Assembly: GCF_010015585.1 (NCBI RefSeq)
Contig: NW_022985072.1
Span: 1,192,438 to 1,256,437 of the forward strand
Source: Eremomyces bilateralis CBS 781.70
Taxonomy: Eukaryota > Ascomycota > Dothideomycetes > Eremomycetales > Eremomycetaceae
Direction: 5' to 3'
Length of the DNA: 64,000 bases
Positions 42,915 to 53,629 of the stretch are shown one piece after another. The notes beneath the pieces were generated by a model. It had not been told where the DNA came from. It did not search any database and saw nothing but the letters and a program-made list of their open reading frames with translations. Every line of letters begins with the position of its first letter. The first letter of the stretch is position 1. The position numbers and the translations under genes were made by a program.

Positions 42915-45900
42915 ATGTCCTCCGATGAATATGGATCTTTCGACATAGATGACGATGACTTGATCCCGATTGACCAGGTGACATTTCCATTAGCACCTCC
43001 ATCAAATCAGATAGCGGGGTCCAGGCTGTCTGCACGGCCGGAGAAGCGGCGGAGATTGGATGGCGAGAATGGGTGAGCACATGCTGTATTCAAACTCCGG
43101 GAGTCCAGGCTAATATCCACCTCAGGACGAACAATATCAACGGCGCGGCCCTCCCTCCGTCGTCGCCACCAGCGCCTGGCACCAGAAACAATACTATATC
43201 CACCGATTCCCGAGACTCCTACCAAGCTCCGAACGAGAACACGCGTCTTCGTGCTCCCCTCACAGGTCTACGACAAACCACCTTATTCGGCCAGACACTG
43301 GACGGCGTCTCTCTCTCCCAGACCACCAAGCGGCATGCCTTCCCCGTCGCGAGAAAAGATGAACCACCTACGCATCACCTGTTGGATAAACAAGCGATGG
43401 AAACCTGGGTGTATCCCACGAACCTTGGGAGGATCCGCGACTATCAATTCAACATCGTGCAGAAGGCCCTCTTTCATAACACCCTCGTTGCGCTGCCCAC
43501 CGGTCTTGGGAAGACGTTCATCGCTGCGACCATCATGCTGAACTGGCTTCGGTGGACGAAAAACGCGCAGATCGTCTTCGTTGCTCCCACGAAACCATTG
43601 GTAGCGCAGCAGGTGGAGGCATGTTTTAGGATCGCTGGCATACCGAGGTCGGAGACCACGATGTTGACGGGAGAGGTTTCTCCCGTATTGAGGGAAGCCG
43701 AATGGGAATCGAAACGGGTGTTCTTCATGACGGCGCAGACTCTGATGAACGATTTGCAAAAGGGTACCGCGGACCCGAAGCGGATCGTACTGCTTGTGGT
43801 GGACGAAGCGCATCGAGCGACTGGAGCGTATTCGTACGTGGAGGTGGTCAAGTTTATTGTCCGCTTCAACCAGAGTTTTCGCATTCTTGCGTTGACGGCT
43901 ACGCCGGGTGCAACTGTGGAAGCCGTCCAGAACGTCATTGATGGGCTCAAGATCTCGCGAATTGAAATCCGAACGGAAGACTCGATAGACATCAGGGAAT
44001 ATGTCCATCAACGCCAAATGGAAAAGTATCTCTTCGACGAGACCGAAGAGATGGCATTGCTCATTGGGTTATACAGCAAGGCTCTACGGCCCCTCGCGGA
44101 AATTCTAAAGCAACAAAATGCCTATTGGACAACCGATCCGTCCAAAATGACGCCCTATGGGCTGACTCAAGAGAGATCCAAATGGATGGCGACCGCTGGG
44201 AAGAATGCGCCCAATTGGCAGAAAGGGCTGGTGGGCGCTGTCTCCGCGATCCTCGGGACCTTTGCCTTCGCGTTTGACATGCTCTTATACCACGGCATCA
44301 CCCCGTTTTTCCAAAAGCTAGACCAGTTCCGGCAAGAGGTCCAAAAGGACCTGAGGAAGGTGAGTAAATACAAGAAGCAGGTCTACGACAACGAACACTT
44401 CAATAAGATGATGAACTATCTGGATACCTGGACCAGGAATCCGAACTTCATCGGACATCCGAAACTGGAGTGCTTGCAGCAGCGCCTCATGACGCACTTC
44501 CTCGACAACGGCGAAGGGAGCGAGCGTACCCAAACCCATGGCACGAAAGTCATGATCTTCGCCAACTGGCGCTCCTCCGCAGAGGACATCGTGCGCATCC
44601 TCCGCAAAAACTCTCCCATAATCCGCCCGCACGTGTTCGTCGGGCAAGCCAAATCCCACGACTCCGACGGCATGAGCCAGAAAACCCAGCAAGAAGTGAT
44701 CGACAAGTTCAAAAGCGGGGAATACAACACCCTCGTCGCGACGTCCATCGGCGAAGAAGGTCTAGACATCGGCGAAGTCGATCTCATCTGCTGCTACGAC
44801 TCCAAATCCTCCCCAGTCCGCATGCTGCAGCGCATGGGCCGTACGGGGCGTAAACGCGCGGGTCGGATCATCCTGCTGATGATGAAGGGCAAGGAAGAGG
44901 CGCAGGCGGAGAAGGCCAAGGTGAACTATCAGGACATGCAGGGAGTGATCGCGAGCGGGAGCAAGTTCGCGTTCCACGACGAGATGTCGCGGCGAATCTT
45001 GCCGAAGGATATGGTCCCCGTGGTGGATAAACGGGAGGTGGAGATCCCCGTGGAGAATTCGCAGGCTGATACGCAGTTGCCCATCCCGTCGACGCAGGGC
45101 AGGAAGAGGCAGAAGCGGAAGCCGAAGAAGTTTCATATGCCAGATGGCGTGCAGACGGGATTCGTCACTGCGAATAGGCTGGGGGATGATGAGGAGGAGC
45201 GGGGAGCGCCGGTCCAGGACCCCCCTGCGGATATCCCGACGCTGGACGAAGTGCTTCTTACCAGAGCCGACGAGGCGGACTTTGAGCACCGCTATCTGAA
45301 CACCGCTGGCGATGATAACAATGTGGTATCTGCGCCCGCGCTGGATCGGTTCCCGGATCATCAGATGAAGCCCTCGAGGGGGTTCTTGATTCCCTCGCGG
45401 AAAGATAAGCGCACCTTATCTGGAATGATGAAGCGGATGCACCAGATGGGATCCCGACTCAGCAGCAGCTTTCCCAGTTCCTACGACAACCCCGATGAAA
45501 TCCCCGAGTCCAGCGTCGTGCTTGACATCACCTCACCCGCGGAACCAAGCCCACCCAAACCCGCCAAAAAGCGCACAAATAATCCCGCCACCTCGAAAAC
45601 CCGACCCCCCCCCTCCACATCCAGCGCATCCCGCCCCATCCGCAATTCCCACCGTGCCTACGCCTTCACCGACACCGACATCGCCTCCGAAGCCGAACTC
45701 GGCGCCTCGTCCTCCCCAGGACAACACACTAGCCCCCGGATGACGCTACCCACCCAGGGCATCGATCTTGGTTCCGACACTTCCGGAGAGGAACCGGACG
45801 AGGAACCAGACTCTGAGCTCGCGGCGTTTGTGGTTGGCGATGACGAGGGGTTGGAGGAGTTTAGCTCGAGTTTGCCGGTGCGGCCGCAGAGGTTGGAGAG

Positions 45901-46135
45901 GCGGATCGATCGGATCGATGAGGAGATGGACGAGGACGATGATGATGATGATTTGGAGAGTTTGGTACTGGTCGGAAGCTTTGGTACAAGGATTGGTGCA
46001 GCATTGGACGACGACGATGAGGACGAGTTGCCGGAATTGGGCGAGGTGATTAGCAAGACGACGCGGAAGCGGTTGGTCAATGGGGCCGGCAAGCGGAAGC
46101 GACGAGTCGTGGATGAAGACGACGATGGTGAATAA
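42915..46135 (+). CDS. mph1: ATP-dependent 3'-5' DNA helicase Mph1 (FANCM family)
   Basis: Two exons (42915-43072 and 43126-46135, 53-base intron) encode 1055 residues. Mph1 unwinds D-loops and replication forks and limits crossovers in recombination repair. Exon 1 has the acidic YGSFDIDDDDLIPIDQ and basic RPEKRRRLDG start. The DEAH helicase core follows: RDYQFNIVQKALFHNTLVAL, motif I PTGLGKTFIA, VAPTKPLVAQQ, motif II VVDEAHRATG, motif III ALTATPG, then the family insert (LLIGLYSKALRPLAEILKQQ) and domain 2 with VMIFANWRSSAEDI, FVGQA, ATSIGEEGLDIGEVDLI and QRMGRTGRKRAGRI. The C-terminus is basic then acidic, with repeated DDDDDD runs and a last KRKRR. The start is the first ATG in frame. Confidence 0.96.
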
Positions 46136-48311
46136 AGCGCACAGGATATCTTGACACGATTTGGCCGAGGTATTTCCGGATAGGGGCTTCGTCAATGCGC
46201 TACGAAACGGATGAGTTTACGACAATAGGACTTTGCATGCACTTCATAGTGCCAGCTTCGGATCAATTACGCAGTTACATACCTTCGGAGCCGTGTGCTA
46301 CAGCTCAGTGATTCCGACGTGTTGTCTCTTGGAACTCTCCTTTTTATGCGCCCACGGTTGACCTGGGATTGACCGAGATACCGGATATCGGCTGTTTTCT
46401 CGAGGTTTACTCATGTCTTCGATTGGCACCATGCCTTCACTGTTTTCTTACGTCTTGTTTTGCGTCCCAGTGAACACCGATATCATTCAGTCTCTGCAAC
46501 CACAATCCGGACAGTCCAGCTCCATGCTTCAATCTATTCCGACTCTTCCTAGCCAACGGAGCCGCCATCATAGCCTGCCCCTCCCTCCCGTACAGATATT
46601 TGACCTAGTCAAGCTTAATACTTGGCACGTATCGTGTCGAAACTAAACTCGCTGGAGCCAAATACTCGAAAATTAACTGATGAAGCAGCTCACCTAAGAA
46701 CGCATCTATGGAAGACTCCATCGTCGCCTGACGTGGATATTGAACTTCGTGAGTGAACAAGGTAGGAACGGCCTATATGACATTGGACTGTGGCAGGTTT
46801 GACTATTTTAGCCCAGATATCAATACCACACAACCCGCCGCCGTTCTCGAGCTTCCATAGCCAGGGCGCAGCATCGTGTCTACTCCTATATTCGAATCCC
46901 TTAACATTTGATCCTCATCATACCGCACCTGTTTTGCGTCCAGTTTGGCATATATCGAGTCCATTTTCATCCCAAGCTCTTTTATATCTTAGAACTCTTC
47001 CATCTCGTTGTCGCATTTGATCGCCTCGTAACGGATTCTCTGCAGATAGAATCGTGCAGGTATACGGAGCACAGCACGGTGAAAGCGAACAGCGACAGCC
47101 ACCCAAATTCCCTCCAAAGTGCTTTTACAACCAGCGCCATTCCTTCGACTGCATCTGTTGCACCCTCATCCTTACACCGTTCCAGAACCATCGCATCACC
47201 AACCTGGCTCAAAGCCAAGCCTTTGAGAGTAAAGGGAGGCAACCGCGCCGTGGCAACGAACTACTCGTCAATCTTACGGCCACACGTCAAGGAAAGTATC
47301 CGAACTGCAGAATCATCTTGCCTCTGCCGAATGTCAGGCGGCTCCTACTGCGAGAATTGTAAAAGGTTGGGGCTCTGTCGAGCGCAAGTTTCGAAACCAG
47401 AACCCCGGACGGGCTGAATCTCCCGGCCTTTTCGGCTACTTGCGGAGGGGGTTTCCTTTAGGCCTCCATTTGGCAGATCCGATTGAGCCTCCAATATTCG
47501 AACCTGGACAGAACTCCAACAAGCTGCTTTAGTTGAGGGACGGAAAATGGCCACGGCAGTTAAGCAACGGGAACCTCAAACTTTCCTGATCTACCTCCGC
47601 ACCAACTAACTACGTACAGTCACGAATTTCTTGCTGCTCTGCCAACACTGGCTGCGAAATTACAAAAGCCTGTTATGAAAGGATATTACCAGTGCCGGGG
47701 AGCCAGCAAAAAAGCTCGAATCAATAAAATCCCGATCGACCTCCCTGACGACGAGGTGATGGGTCGCTTCAACTCCTGGTTTGTCTATTCAGTATGGTAC
47801 TGGTTTTTCATATTGTGTCCATCCCCGTACGCCTTCTCGCGCTTTTTCAGGGGTCTCGTAAAAGCATTGGTCCTATCGATCGGATGGCAAGAATAATTCT
47901 AGTGTTCGCTAACCGTCGAGGGGCCCATACGTCATGACAATTTTGTGTGAACTACTTTGTCACTAAGTTACTATCAGCTCTACCGTAGACTATATATGAT
48001 CTGAATCTCGACAGTTAGTGGGTACTGTCATAATTGAACCTCACACAGCCGCCTGTCTCGCGCAAGGCGAGTTTATCCGGGCTCTTTTTACCCCCCCAAC
48101 ACCTCATGTGTCGTTGTTCAAAATGCGCGTCATAATTGGTGATCGAATATGGGGCCGAGTCCGGTATTTTTTGTAAGAATCATCAATCATCATCTGTGAT
48201 ATTTGTCGCATCGCAGGGGAATTGGGGTGGTGCTCGACTGACGTGACTGAAAGCGAAGCGTGGACAGTGAGGAAGAAGGAATGTTATTCTCGTCCTACAT
48301 CCATAAGAAGT
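46136..48311. other. Gene-poor island, left part
   Basis: More than 2 kb downstream of mph1. A plus frame at 46908-47417 (KANSDSHPNSLQSAF, CRMSGGSYCENCKRLGLCR) and an overlapping minus frame at 47242-46982 (VVKALWREFGWLSLFAFTVL) both look weakly coding, but neither has clear exon structure. They may be chance or relics. No tRNA was seen. Confidence 0.3.
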
Positions 48312-48401
48312 ATAATAATAAGAATCAATTTAACGTACTATCTGGATCCCTTTCGGGTCTATGAGCACGGCATTCTATCTGGTCTGCCGCGGGCAAAAGT
48401 T
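48312..48401 (+). repeat. Dispersed repeat, copy B (inverted partner at 9181-9271)
   Basis: Near-identical over about 90 bases to the reverse complement of 9181-9271. Sequence outside the block differs between the two copies apart from short matches just upstream. Its placement in the second island parallels that of copy A in the first. Confidence 0.7.
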
Positions 48402-49021
48402 GACAGAGAATAGCTGTTCCTTTGATCAGGTGATCTGGAGATGCGACTTCAGCAGGAGAGCACTTGATTACCAAGAATTGAAAGTGTTGATTGATCTTGA
48501 TCCTTAATGAGCGTACAAACTACAAGAAGACGCTCATCTTTTATGTTCTGTATATAATTGATGGTCGTGGGGACCTTGGTTTCCTCAAAGCGAGCGAAGA
48601 AGCAAAGAAAGAAGCATTGGTGATATCGTGGGGTGTGGGATGCTCCTCCACGGGGGAACCACGGGGGAACCATGAGGGCTAGACCACCTAAATACGACTA
48701 AGAAATGGGGGCGCGGTCTGGAGACCGGCGGGTCCCGAAAAATAGAGATATCCTGAAAGCCTGATCTCTGACAAATGTTGCGTGGCAGTAGAAATTAATA
48801 GGGGCATCCTGCGACACATGCCCATAGCACCTGACGCGCGTAGGAATAATCGATGAATAAATCAATCAATCAGGACAATAGAGACAGACTTGATTTCTTT
48901 CAAAATCATGTTTACACAATTTCCTATGGCAATACCATCAGGAGTAGAAAGTAACACTAATGTAACAGACTTTTCCAAACATCATCATCAACCACGCGTA
49001 TACAAAGAGTTTTACTAGTTC
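48402..49021. other. Intergenic, 3' side of the orphan gene
   Basis: Contains a short tandem CCACGGGGGAA at about 48647-48670. AT-rich and without a supported gene. Confidence 0.3.
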
Positions 49022-50745
49022 CTATTTTTCCTGTGCATACAGTGCCTCAATCTCTTTGTTGTACTTCTCAACCTGGCCATACTTGTCATTAGGCAGTGTT
49101 TTGATTCCCCTCCGATGTTGTATCGCCAGTAAATTTTTCAAACGCGTTTCGGTTCGCTCGGCGCCAAAATATCTATACCCTTTTACTTTAGCCGCCAGAG
49201 ATTTGAACTCCTCTTCAGATATTGCTTCGCATGACGAGATCTCGGCAACAACATCTTTAAAACTGGAACGTTTAGGACGACGACGACGACGACGGTCCAA
49301 ATCATCGGTTTTTGAGTCATCGGCTTTTGAGTCTTCAGCTTCTGAGTCATCGGCGTCTAAGCCATCGGTTTCTATGTCTTCGACTTCTGAGTGATCGATG
49401 TCCCCCTTTTTTTCAGGTTGCTGGCTGGCACTGCCAGGGCCTGGTGCTTCCTGGACGATTTTCTGACTTTCTGTGGCCTTTATATTCTGGATATTCACAG
49501 CATCGTCCACCGCTGCATTAGTCTGTATCTTGAGATTTTTAAACTCTTCAAGCAACCCCTCAGTCAGCTGGATAGATGGTATACTCGCCCGTAATTGGTC
49601 CATCAAGCCGTCGGGATCTTGGATTGCAGTGAACGCTACTACCCATCCAATCGACAGGAATGGACCGATAAGTGGGATCCATCCGATCGCAAACGTCATA
49701 GAATCCTTGAACCAGGTAACGAACCAGGGACCTTTAGAGTTGCACTTGCCCCATTCAATGGTAAGACCCTGGTTCTTGCTGGCCACATTTTTCCAGTCGA
49801 CCATGCTCCCGCTAGTCAAATTCTGCTGTACACGCACGAGAGGAATCAAGCTGGAATCAACCTGAATAATCCCCCCTGAGCCGAATGCATCATGTTTTCG
49901 TTGGCCACGCGGGACCAAAAGGGTGGTGACCAACTTAGAGATATTCAGGCCGAGCGCCTTTGTCTTATCAGGGACAAGACCTAGTGTTGTATCGAACTTC
50001 AGCTTCGCTGTAGATACTTCGCCCTCTTCGAAGTCGTATAGAAAGGCCATTTTGTTTGGAGTCTTGTCCTTGTGATACTCAAGTTCAACTTCGTTCAAGC
50101 TGTTGAACCTCACATGAACATATGTACAAAGATCGGGACATTTCTCGCTAGCCTGATGGGCCACTGGGATATAGATGGCACGAATGTAGGCCAGGCGCTT
50201 GGTTCAGAAAGAATGTCAGTAAACAGTTGATCCTGGCAGCTCCTTAAACGAATACTACTCACGTCAATAAAGACCCATTCTTCCTTTCTAGTCGGCATCG
50301 GAATGAACATGAACCACGACTATAATCCAACCAGTCAGTCTTCCGCTGAATAGCTACTTCTGACATTGATAGTACAACGTACTTCGTATGCGTCACCCCA
50401 CTCTCTCTTCTTAAATCTGTACCCCCAGGTGCAGAGTTCATGCTGGACACGCCTGGTGGGATGGTTATATTGTCCATAGGAAAAAGGGAGGTGAGTCCAA
50501 ACCCCATACTCTGTTTGCCATCCAGCATCACCATAGACAATCTTGTAGTCGGACCGTCTATGAGGATGGCCTGTTGGGATCTTGGCCTCGTTAGGGCCAT
50601 GGTGAGACTCCCTGTTCCAAATCACTTCCACCATCAAGTTGCTGTAGAAGTGAAGAGGATTTTCCGCGTTGAAGCGTCCTTCCACTGCTGATTGCAACGC
50701 ACTTTTTTTGAAGAAGCATTCTCCTTGGGGGTATGGAACGGCCAT
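49022..50745 (-). CDS. Orphan three-exon protein with a central membrane-like segment
   Basis: Minus strand, exons 50745-50383, 50319-50263 and 50197-49022, with introns of 63 and 65 bases, both in phase 0 (GAA|GTACGT, GAC|GTGAGT). The product is 531 residues and the frame is intact. The N-terminal half is aromatic and beta-like (AENPLHFYSNLMVEVIWNRE, YKIVYGDAGWQTEYGVWTHL, CTWGYRFKKREWGDAYE). A hydrophobic stretch, MTFAIGWIPLIGPFLSIGWV then VAFTAI, lies around residue 325. Behind it a charged coiled-coil-like part ends in acidic repeats (ADDSEAEDSKADDSKTDDLD), a poly-Arg run RRRRRRPKR and a helical tail. No signal peptide. I recognise no family. It stands alone between transposon debris on both sides, yet has good splice sites and no stop, so it may be a recently acquired or fast-evolving gene. 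Confidence 0.75.
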
Positions 50746-51204
50746 TGTGTCAGTGGGCCTTGGTTTGGGAAGATGAAAGATAATTGACTAGAAATAGCGT
50801 GGTTCAAATATCAAATGAGAATTGAGTGACTCGTGGAACTCGAGGAGCAGCGGGTTGATTGCGCCCTTATTATAACAGTGTTCTATGTAGCCTACCTAGT
50901 CGTGTCGTCACCGTGTCATCACCGTATCGTCACCGTCCAGTACCTGAGCCAATTGTCTACTCCACTGACGACATAGGCACATCGTTGAGGTGCGCAGTTA
51001 GTCAGTGGGCTAGACCTCCAGTGACCAGTACATACTTCACTACGGAGTACCTTACCTAGCTCGCGGGTGACAGATTTCGCGGCCCACCACTTTGCCGAAG
51101 TAGACCCGCCCCCATAGCCCAAATACGATATCCAGCTGAAAAGATGCCTTGATCAACGCTATTCATTAAATATGGTAGTTTCTACTCGTAATCATACTCA
51201 GTAG
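50746..51204. other. Upstream region of the orphan gene and 5' flank of the Tc1-like element
   Basis: A 12-base tandem (GTCATCACCGT-like, about three copies) occupies about 50903-50940. The terminal inverted repeat of the Tc1-like element should lie at about 51050-51150, but I could not match it to its partner. Confidence 0.35.
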
Positions 51205-52610
51205 TATGATGCAAATCGAGATAATGTTCAAAAAGCCCGGGTCCGGGGCGCTGTAGAGTTCAATCAGGCCCTCAGAAAGCAGTATGGATTTGATCCATCA
51301 AGGTCTAAGAGCAAGGTTTACCAACACTTTGGCGTTCTATACCGGTCTGGAACACGCCTGGCAAGTGAAGATAACTGCGATGAACGTCGTTTTGAGCCCG
51401 GCGAGGACCCAAGGGGCCGCCCCCCGCTCGTCAAAACCAAGGATGTCAACGAGATGGAGAGGATCCTTGAAGAACAAGATGTCTACGGAAGGACTATGTC
51501 TTGGGAGGCCTTAGGGTATGAGGCTGGTCTAGACGTATCCGGGCGTACGATTGAACGGGCTATGGGCACGAAAGATTACCATAGATGCGTCGCATGTAAC
51601 AAGACGTGGATCTCTCAAAATCTGGCGAAAAAACGAGTCGATTGGGCTACTTTGATGAAGGCCCGGTATCCTACCAAGTATACCTGGCGGAAGGTCCGTT
51701 TTAGCGACGAGTCCCACGCTGGGCATGGTCCGCAGGGAAAGTTGATAATCATTCGACGAAAGGGCGAACGGTATTGCCCCAAATGTGTACAACGCGAAAG
51801 AGACGTTAAAGAAGACGCCAAAAAGAAGGTACATGTATGGGGGGCTGCAGGGTACGACTTCAAATCAGACCTTACAACGTACGATGTACCGAGCAATACC
51901 ACAGGCAAGATGAGCCAAAGCGTATATATCGATTCTATTCTGGATCCTATTATCAAACCTTGGATCCAGAACGGTCACGATTTCATAATAGAAGAGGACC
52001 AAGTCTCCGGCCATGGGCCCACACGGAGTAAGGGAAATATCGTGAAGGAATAGAAGGCCCAAAACGATCTGAAACACTACTTTAATTGCGCCTCATCTCC
52101 GGATGTCACAGCACGCACGTAGTGAGCTAGCGTGATACAAATGGTGGGCCACTCGCGACTCGCATACGACTCGCAAGGGAATAATAAATTCTGTATTGTT
52201 GCGCACTACGGTAATAACGAGACTGATCCTTCAGGAATCAGCAGGAACTGTAACTCGAACAACGGATGAGGGATATATAAGTAGCTGAGGTCCTGCGACA
52301 ATAGCTGAGATCAGCTCTGTAGGCATCGCGTGATCTAGTCATATGATCTGCCTCGCAGATATCATGTATATGCCTCTGTGGTCTCACACTGGATCTCGCG
52401 ATCATCGAGAACTGTTTCCAACCGATGAAGCAACACGTACGTAAATATACCCATTGGGAGCCCGACGAGACGCTACAACTTCTAAAAGCGGGATGGGACG
52501 GTATTAAGCAGGAATGTATCAATTCCCGCGTTGATTCTATGCCCGAAAGGCTTCAGGACGTGATAGACGTCGAGGGACAGCTGATTGGAGATTTTAGGGC
52601 GAAAACCTAG
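51205..52610 (+). mobile_element. Tc1/mariner-type transposon, transposase nearly full length, split by a solo LTR
   Basis: The plus frame is open from 51205 to 52050. It holds the HTH part (KARVRGAVEFNQALRKQYGF, SKVYQHFGVLYRSGTRLASE), a GRPP hook (EDPRGRPPLVKTKDV), a second HTH (SWEALGYEAGLDVSGRTIER) and the catalytic domain: FSDES with the first Asp, HVWGAAGYDFKSDL, and IIEEDQVSGHG with the second acidic residue. A TAG at 52051 stands where the family has Trp (KE*KAQNDLKHYFNCASSPD). After the 285-base LTR at 52104-52388 the end of the transposase resumes with LAIIENCFQPMKQHVRKYTH, which supplies the third catalytic Glu, and WEPDETLQLLKAGWDGIKQE, stopping at 52610. One nonsense codon plus the LTR means it is dead. 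Start codon not assigned; TIRs not found. Confidence 0.8.
52104..52388. mobile_element. Solo LTR of an LTR retrotransposon
   Basis: A 285-base unit begins TGTCACAGCACG and ends GGTCTCACA, with TG...CA ends. It is flanked by a 5-base duplication, CCGGA (52099-52103) and CTGGA (52389-52393). A TATA-like ATATATAA lies at 52273-52280, as expected for a retroelement promoter. No internal region is present, so recombination between two LTRs probably removed the body. It sits inside the transposase frame of the Tc1-like element and is therefore younger than it. The family cannot be told from an LTR alone. Confidence 0.75.
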
Positions 52611-52723
52611 AATCTGTTAGATATAGAGAATTAGAGATTTTAAGCGTTCTAGATAGCATCATTTATATTTAACAGTGTTTGAACTTATGTTGGTTGAGAT
52701 ATTTGGGTTGAAACCATCAATAT

Positions 52724-53149
52724 ATGCGGTTTGGTATGGTGATGCCGCACATCACTATCCAGAAAGTCATCTCGATCGTTGGATTGGCCATCAGTGTCGC
52801 GACAACAAACGTCGACGCGCACTATTTTGCTTTCATCTTATTTGTCGGATCTACCTATGGTGTTAGCAATATCAGCCTTGCCTGGACGGCCTCTGTAATT
52901 GGACACACGGATGAGAAGAGATCTGTTGGACTGGCTCTCGTCAACAGTATCGGGAATATTGCGTTTGTTTATACGCCGTACTTGTGGCCAGAGTCCGACA
53001 AACCGCAGTTTGTGATGGCTATGTCATCTAGTCTTGCGTTTTCCGCTGCCGTTATCGTTGTTGTCTGGATCGTGAGGTGGAATCTGCAGCGGGAGAATAA
53101 AAGGATTAAGGCATCAGAGACTGAGGCAGTGAACCTCTCCATCTATTAG
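52724..53149 (+). pseudogene. C-terminal fragment of an MFS transporter (allantoate-permease/Dal5-like)
   Basis: About 135 residues read as the last transmembrane helices of an anion:cation-symporter MFS protein: ITIQKVISIVGLAISVATTN, AFILFVGSTYGVSNISLAWT, then the family motif SVIGHTDEKRSVGLALVNSI followed by GNIAFVYTPYLWPESDKPQF, a last helix (AFSAAVIVVVWIVRW) and a charged tail. A complete protein would have about 500 residues; the first ~370 are missing. The break lies a little over 100 bases right of the Tc1-like element, so insertion or an associated rearrangement probably severed the gene. The fragment itself has kept an open frame, so the loss is fairly recent or the frame is preserved by chance. 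Confidence 0.8.
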
Positions 53150-53629
53150 TTAGGCGATATAGAGTAATTGGCAGGGCAAACCCCTAGTTGAATTGACATG
53201 GGCTCTATATGTTAGCCGCTGTTGACTTTCATGATAATGACTGGATATTTCAAGCGTATTTCGGACTGGAGGGAGTGGTTCAGAACTAGAAGGGTGAGGG
53301 ATAAGATCGGCACAGTATCAGTATGTTATTTTAAGCTTATTGAACAATTGCCGAACCTGGCACGTTTTATGGGGACTACCAATACCGTGGGTGCATTCAA
53401 TCCAGCTAGGGTTAACCTGCAGGGAAACTACAGGGGGAAATTATGGAAGGACCGGCTAAATCCGCGCTCGCTTACCGCACCTGCGGAGTACAAACTTGGC
53501 ACCCCTAACACCGGATTGATTGGCCGACTGTTGATACATGAAGGGCTCCTGAGCCAGGGGTGATGTTGGCACCAAAGCGAAGAGGAAACGCGCAACGCGT
53601 ACTCGACTTCACGTAATAACTCGGACCCA
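53150..53629. other. Intergenic, island/core boundary
   Basis: A frame at 53222-53563 has no recognisable features. Contains the rtt109 promoter. Confidence 0.3.

Noticed and set aside
46908-47417. A 169-residue plus-strand frame after mph1
   Set aside because: An equally good minus frame overlaps it, there is no recognisable motif, and no splice structure; left as intergenic.
53222-53563. A 113-residue frame before rtt109
   Set aside because: No motif, no start context and no similarity I recognise; probably chance.
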